Shown here: positions 14,461-18,731 of the stretch, in pieces
Numbering within the stretch: the first letter of the stretch is position 1
Layout of the letters: the number at the start of each line of letters is the position of its first letter
Origin: Thermoflexales bacterium
Lineage (GTDB): Bacteria > Chloroflexota > Anaerolineae > B4-G1
Length of the DNA stretch: 18,731 nucleotides
Reading direction: 5' to 3'
Assembly (NCBI GenBank): GCA_007118795.1
Contig: SKQX01000089.1
Location: 1 to 18,731 of the forward strand
Program-made: the position numbers and the translations under genes
The notes under the pieces: generated by a model
Databases searched by the model: none
Told to the model about the DNA's origin: nothing
The model's input: only the letters and a program-made list of their open reading frames with translations

Positions 14461-16479
14461 ATGGCCCACATCGACCTGCTCCTGACGGGTGGTGACCTGC
14501 TCACCGTAAACAAGCCCTTCGACCGCTTCTCGCCCGGCGCCCTCGCCATCCACGACGGCGTCATCGAGGCCGTCGGCCCAGCAAGAGAGATCACAGACAC
14601 ATACACCGCCGACGAGGTGGTCGACTGCCAGGGCTGCGCCATTATCCCCGGACTGGTCAACGGCCACACCCACGCACCGATGACCCTGCTGCGCGGCCTC
14701 GCCGACGACCTCCGGCTCGACGTCTGGCTGATGGGCTACATGATGCCCGTCGAGCGCGAGTTCGTGCGTCCCGACTTCTGCTGGCTGGGGGCCCAGCTGG
14801 CGTGCGCCGAGATGTTCCGCTCGGGTGTCACCTGTTACGGCGACATGTACTACTACGAGGAGGCCGTGGCCGATGCCACCGCCGAGGCCGGTATGCGCGC
14901 CGTCTGCGCGCAGTCGATCCTGAAGTTCCCTACCCCCGACTCCGCCAGCTTCGACGCTGGACTCCGCCTGGCTCAGGACTTCGTGACCCGCTGGGTGGGT
15001 CACGACCTCATCCTCCCGGCCGTCGGACCGCACGCCGCTTACACCGCTACCGCTGAGCTGCTCCGCGGAAGCACACAGCTAGCCCGGGCGTACGACGTGC
15101 CCATCCACATCCACATCGCCGAGACGGAGGAGGAGGTCAGCCAGCAGGTGGAGACCCACCAACGGCCCGTTGTCAGCTGGCTGGAAGACCAGGGGCTCTT
15201 TGAAGCTCCGGTTACCGCCCACCACTGCGTCCATCTCGACGACGACCAGCTCCGCGTCTTGCGGCACCACCGCGTCGGCATCACCCACAACCCCTCCAGC
15301 AACCTCAAACTAGCCAGCGGCTTCGCACCGGTAACCCGCATGCTGGCCCTCGGCATCCCGGTCTCCGTCGGGACCGACGGAGCCGCCAGCAACAACGACC
15401 TTGATATGTTCGAGGAGATGCGATTGGCGGCCCTCCTGGCCAAGGGCGTAAGCGACGACCCCACGGCCCTGCCCGCCCGCCAGGCCCTGGCCATGGCCAC
15501 CCGGCTGGGTGCCGAGGCTCTCCACGTAGCCCACCAGACCGGATCATTGGAGGTGGGGAAGCAAGCCGATGTCGCTGTCGTGGACCTGGAGCGCATCCAC
15601 CTGACGCCCCGCTTCGAGCACGGCAGCGATGGCGGCGACTCCCTGGCCTCGGCTCTCGTCTACTCCGGAAAGAGCACCGACGTCCGCCACGTCCTGTGCA
15701 ACGGACGCTGGGTCATGCGAGACAGAGAGCTGCTCACGCTGGATGTGGAGGAGCTACGTCGACGGGCTGCGAAGGTGGCGGGCCGGATCGATACCTTCCT
15801 GGCGGCCCGGGAGGAGAATGTCCTCAGCAAACTGGTCGCCATCGGCGGCGTGGATCGCGTCGAGACCTTCGAGGTCCAAGTGCGGATACGATTTGACGAC
15901 GCTGCCGTCGTGGAAGAGGTGCTGGAAAGGGAACACCTGACCCCGGTCCGCACCTCGCGGCGGCACCAGTACGACACCTACTTCCTCTTCGGCGAGCGGG
16001 ATACCAGCCGTCTGCGCTACCGCGAGGATGAAGTTCTGGCCGAAACCGTTGACGGCCAGATCGAGAACGTCGTCTACCGGCTGACGCTCATCGGCGAGAC
16101 GAAACACCGGGAGTTCCCCCGCTCGATCCTCCTCTCCCGGTCCCGCTTCGACGCGCCTGCCACCCACAGCAGACGCTTCTACCGCGAGTATTTTCAGCCG
16201 GAGGATGAGATTCGGGTCCACAAGCACCGCCGCCGCTACCACGTCCGGTACGGAGGTACCGACTTCGCCCTCAACCTCGATCGCGTCACCCGGCCCCCGC
16301 TCCCCGGCGTTTACCTGGAGATCACGAGCCGCACCTGGTCGGCGCAGGACGCTGAGCGCAAGGCCCAGCTGATGGCCGAGCTGTTGGATCTGTTCGGGGT
16401 GGCAACCCGCGAGATCGTCAGGGCGGAGTACGTTGAGCTGGCCGCCGATCAACTGGGGTCTCCAGCCCCGAATCCATGA
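14461..16479 (+). CDS. MTA/SAH deaminase-like amidohydrolase fused to a C-terminal CYTH-like domain
   Basis: The ATG at 14461 follows GAGGGGG. The protein is 672 residues, against about 430-450 for stand-alone deaminases. Residues 1 to about 440 form a complete metal-dependent amidohydrolase: NGHTHAPMTLLRGLADD with His69 and His71, HIHIAETEEE, HCVHLDDDQL and VGTDGAASNNDLDMFEEM supply the metal and catalytic residues. This pattern fits 5'-methylthioadenosine/S-adenosylhomocysteine deaminases and related aminohydrolases. From about residue 460 a second domain begins (VETFEVQVRIRFDD), with SRLRYRED, ETKHREF and VYLEITSRTWSAQDAERKAQLMAELL, resembling the CYTH fold of class IV adenylate cyclases and triphosphatases. 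The CYTH hallmark ExExK is changed to E471-x-Q473-x-R475. There is no stop or frameshift between the parts, so this is a true fusion. The deaminase substrate is not certain. Confidence 0.85.
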   Translation: MAHIDLLLTGGDLLTVNKPFDRFSPGALAIHDGVIEAVGPAREITDTYTADEVVDCQGCAIIPGLVNGHTHAPMTLLRGLADDLRLDVWLMGYMMPVEREFVRPDFCWLGAQLACAEMFRSGVTCYGDMYYYEEAVADATAEAGMRAVCAQSILKFPTPDSASFDAGLRLAQDFVTRWVGHDLILPAVGPHAAYTATAELLRGSTQLARAYDVPIHIHIAETEEEVSQQVETHQRPVVSWLEDQGLFEAPVTAHHCVHLDDDQLRVLRHHRVGITHNPSSNLKLASGFAPVTRMLALGIPVSVGTDGAASNNDLDMFEEMRLAALLAKGVSDDPTALPARQALAMATRLGAEALHVAHQTGSLEVGKQADVAVVDLERIHLTPRFEHGSDGGDSLASALVYSGKSTDVRHVLCNGRWVMRDRELLTLDVEELRRRAAKVAGRIDTFLAAREENVLSKLVAIGGVDRVETFEVQVRIRFDDAAVVEEVLEREHLTPVRTSRRHQYDTYFLFGERDTSRLRYREDEVLAETVDGQIENVVYRLTLIGETKHREFPRSILLSRSRFDAPATHSRRFYREYFQPEDEIRVHKHRRRYHVRYGGTDFALNLDRVTRPPLPGVYLEITSRTWSAQDAERKAQLMAELLDLFGVATREIVRAEYVELAADQLGSPAPNP

Positions 16480-16614
16480 GCACGCCGAGATTTCCGCAGC
16501 TCGCCCCCGGAGCCGGCGGCGCTGTGGATCCCGTGTCCGCCGGATACGACGCTTGCCGACAGAGATCTCTGGATCTCTATACCAATGCCGTTACACGGCT
16601 AACTCCAGGGCGAT
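16480..16614. other. Short convergent intergenic gap
   Basis: 135 nt between the ends of two convergent genes. The only structure is a weak 7-bp stem AGAGATC/GATCTCT (16561-16567 and 16572-16578, 4-nt loop). No clear terminator is seen. Confidence 0.4.
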
Positions 16615-18731
16615 TCACCGTGCTCTCACCGCCTCCAGTAGCCCACAGCCGATCGCCACCGCCCGACTCGGATCGCCCGGCCGCTCCAGCACAACCGCCA
16701 CCGCGTAGCGCTCATCGCCCTCACCCGCGGTCCATCCCAGGAACCACGCGTGAGGCGCTCCCTCCCCGGCCACCGCCAGGCTCCACAGCCCGTTCACTCC
16801 GCCCCACTCCGGCCAGGCCGCCAGCAACTCCTGGGCCTTCCCGGCCCCGATCACCGCCCGGGCAGCGCCGTCGCTGGGCACCTCCTGCCATCCGCCGTTT
16901 CGATCTTGGACTCGCATAGCCAGTTGAGGGGCAGGCATCGTTCCATCGTTGGTCAGCGCCGCTACCGCCAACGCCATCTGCAGCGGTGAGACGACCAGTT
17001 TCCCCTGCCCCATCGCCTCGTCTCGCACCGAAGCCATGGACGCCGGGCCCCACTCCGCCGCCTCCGACGGGATCATCAACGAAGGCACAGTCGTCAGCCC
17101 CCAGCGGGTCGCGGCTTGTGTCAGCCCATCGACGCCCAGCTCCTCGCCCAGGGCCCCGATGGGCACCGGACAGGACCCTCCGTATGCGGTCGCCAGCGTG
17201 GGCCTGGCTCCTTCGACGAGATGGGTGACCACACACCCGAGCCGGGTGCCGCCGATCATCACCTCCGCCGCCAGATCATCACCCACATCGACCGTCAGAT
17301 CGCCAATCAGGCCCTGATGTAGAGCCTCAGCGACTACAACGGACTGGAGCGCGCCCCCCGGCTGGTACAAGGACTGAGCCGCGCGGTTCAGCATCGATGC
17401 GGGCTCGTCTGACACGTCTCCCACCCGACTCGGGTCGAAGCTGGGGGCCGAGGCCATGACCAGCACCTCGCCGCTCCGGCCGTCCAGCAGCACCGCCGCG
17501 CCCATCTCCCCCGTCAGCTCGTCCTGACCGAGCCGTTGAAGCTCCGCATCCAGCGTCAGTTGAACATCTCTACCCTGCGGCGGACGGTGTAGCAGCGCTG
17601 CCCAGCCCTGCTCCAAGGGCGAGCGTCCCACCTCTCCTCGCAAAGCCTCGTCGAATGCCGTCTCGATACCCCCGGTGCCGTACCGAAGACTGGCGTAGCC
17701 CACGACAGGTGCCGCCTCCGGCACAGGATACGTGCGCGTCACCCGGCCCGACGAGTCCACCGCCACGCCAGCCAACGTCCTTCCCTCGCGATCCAAGACC
17801 CGCCCCCGTACCAGCCGCCGCTCGTAGATCACTCGACGTGGGTTGTCTGCCCGGGCCACCAACCATTCGGCCCGAACCACCGTCCAGTACCCGCAGGCCA
17901 GGGCCAGCACCACCAACCCGAGACCAATAGCGGCCGCCAGGTAGAGGATCGGCCGCCGGTCCTCGGGTGTCTTCGACACCGGGCTGACCGTCTCGCGTCC
18001 CCCACGGTGGGACCCGCTGCCGCGGTGGCTCACCCGAATCACAAGGCCCAGGGCGATGAAGCTACACAGCAGCGATGAGCCGCCGTAGGCAACGAAGGGG
18101 AGCGTCACCCCCGCTATGGGCGCCACCTTCAGGTTGGCCGCCATGATCACCCAGGCCTGAATCACCAGCCCTGCTGTCAGACCGGCGCTCAGAAATCGCT
18201 CGAAGGGGCGCCCGGCACGGAGCGCTGCGCGGAAACCGCGCATCAGAATCATCCCGTACAGCGCGATCACCGCCAGAACCCCCAGGAGCCCAAAGGCCTC
18301 GCCGATGGCAGCAAAGGTGAAGTCAGTATGAACAGCGGGGATGAACGTCGGGAACCCCAGCCCCAAGCCCTCGCCCAGTATGCCCCCCGCGCCGAAGGCG
18401 AGCAGTGACTGAACGATCTGAAAGGCCCAGTCGGCCGCCCCGGGCCACGGCTGAATCCAAGCATCGATCCGCAGGGCAAGCCGCGGCGAGGTGTTGTACG
18501 CGACGACCCCGGCCGCCGCGAACAGAATCAGACCGGCCCCGACGTAGCCCCACTGACCCGTCGCCAGATACAGCATAGCGAGAAAGGTGAAGAAGAAGAG
18601 CATCGCCGCGCCGATATCCTGTTGGGCGGCCAGAAGCACGGCTGTCACGCCAAACATGAGCATCAGGGGCCCGACGTAGGCCAGCGGAGGTACCTGCAGC
18701 GGGCCGATCCTTCGACCATCCGATACCAGCA
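16615..18731 (-). CDS. SEDS (FtsW/RodA) glycan polymerase fused to a degenerate penicillin-binding transpeptidase-like domain (partial, cut at right edge)
   Basis: The frame is open from the window edge to TGA at 16617-16615, giving 705 codons with the N-terminal membrane helices missing. The first part is SEDS: QQDIGAAMLFFFTFLAMLYLATG, GGILGEGLGLGFP, then PAVHTDFTFAAIGE with the catalytic Asp (codon 18324-18322), and LPFVAYGGSSLL. After a basic linker comes one more membrane helix (LYLAAAIGLGLVVLALACGY), then a PBP-like region (RGRVLDREGRTLA, LTLDAELQ, AAVLLDGRSGEVLVMASAPSFDP). In a working transpeptidase PGSTFK carries the nucleophile; here it is PGGALQ (Ser to Gly, codon 17355-17353; Lys to Gln, codon 17346-17344). 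The SxN motif is SCP, and the KTG box is replaced by AGEGA (16770-16756) before HAWFLGW. The polymerase half looks active, the transpeptidase half dead. It is membrane-bound and would act in peptidoglycan synthesis. Confidence 0.88.
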   Translation of the reverse strand, partial: LVSDGRRIGPLQVPPLAYVGPLMLMFGVTAVLLAAQQDIGAAMLFFFTFLAMLYLATGQWGYVGAGLILFAAAGVVAYNTSPRLALRIDAWIQPWPGAADWAFQIVQSLLAFGAGGILGEGLGLGFPTFIPAVHTDFTFAAIGEAFGLLGVLAVIALYGMILMRGFRAALRAGRPFERFLSAGLTAGLVIQAWVIMAANLKVAPIAGVTLPFVAYGGSSLLCSFIALGLVIRVSHRGSGSHRGGRETVSPVSKTPEDRRPILYLAAAIGLGLVVLALACGYWTVVRAEWLVARADNPRRVIYERRLVRGRVLDREGRTLAGVAVDSSGRVTRTYPVPEAAPVVGYASLRYGTGGIETAFDEALRGEVGRSPLEQGWAALLHRPPQGRDVQLTLDAELQRLGQDELTGEMGAAVLLDGRSGEVLVMASAPSFDPSRVGDVSDEPASMLNRAAQSLYQPGGALQSVVVAEALHQGLIGDLTVDVGDDLAAEVMIGGTRLGCVVTHLVEGARPTLATAYGGSCPVPIGALGEELGVDGLTQAATRWGLTTVPSLMIPSEAAEWGPASMASVRDEAMGQGKLVVSPLQMALAVAALTNDGTMPAPQLAMRVQDRNGGWQEVPSDGAARAVIGAGKAQELLAAWPEWGGVNGLWSLAVAGEGAPHAWFLGWTAGEGDERYAVAVVLERPGDPSRAVAIGCGLLEAVRAR

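Overview
The window is high-GC bacterial DNA (roughly 60-65% by eye), densely coding, with many GTG or TTG starts, strong purine-rich ribosome binding sites and sigma70-type promoters. Several protein types fit a Chloroflexota-like or deep-branching Gram-positive-type lineage: a fused SEDS-penicillin-binding protein, a dedicated ECF transporter operon, DUF169, and a Pro/Thr-linker lipoprotein. This assignment is an inference from gene content. No rRNA, tRNA, CRISPR array or insertion sequence was seen.

Layout. (1) 1-823, minus: a ThiF/MoeB/HesA-type E1-like adenylyltransferase cut by the left edge, with its own promoter. (2) 1121-3384, plus: a DUF169 protein and a class III (GSA-like) aminotransferase whose frame is broken by an internal TAG. 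A perfect 14-bp hairpin follows. (3) 9362 down to 3749, minus: an operon of two ECF ATPases, EcfT, an M20 metallopeptidase, an S58/DmpA-type (P1) peptidase and an ECF S-component. (4) 9810-12325, plus: a FadR-type GntR regulator, panB and panE. (5) 12769-14184, plus: a lipoprotein with a Pro/Thr linker and FG-GAP-like calcium loops. (6) A cluster of GTGCCAGGCA inverted repeats. (7) 14461-16479, plus: an MTA/SAH-deaminase-like amidohydrolase fused to a CYTH-like domain. (8) 18731 down to 16615, minus: a SEDS (FtsW/RodA) polymerase fused to a PBP-like domain that has lost its transpeptidase active-site residues; it is cut by the right edge.

The most interesting unit is 3749-12325. The transporter operon and the gntR-panB-panE operon are controlled from one 83-bp mirror-symmetric element. 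Two promoters, each TTGACA-17-TAGAAT, face each other, and both -10 boxes lie inside the arms of a perfect 13-bp inverted repeat. The two promoters cannot easily be occupied at the same time, so the element looks like a switch between uptake and pantoate synthesis, with the GntR protein as the likely controller. S58 enzymes are known for releasing N-terminal beta-amino acids such as beta-alanine, and pantothenate is pantoate plus beta-alanine. This suggests a pantothenate or beta-alanine scavenging module, in which the ECF transporter imports pantothenate or a beta-alanyl compound, the peptidases free beta-alanine, and PanB/PanE supply pantoate. The transporter substrate is not proven by the sequence.

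Other points worth following are the apparently dead transpeptidase on a SEDS protein with an intact catalytic Asp, the amidohydrolase-CYTH fusion, the amber-interrupted aminotransferase, and an ECF ATPase that has Pro in place of its switch histidine.
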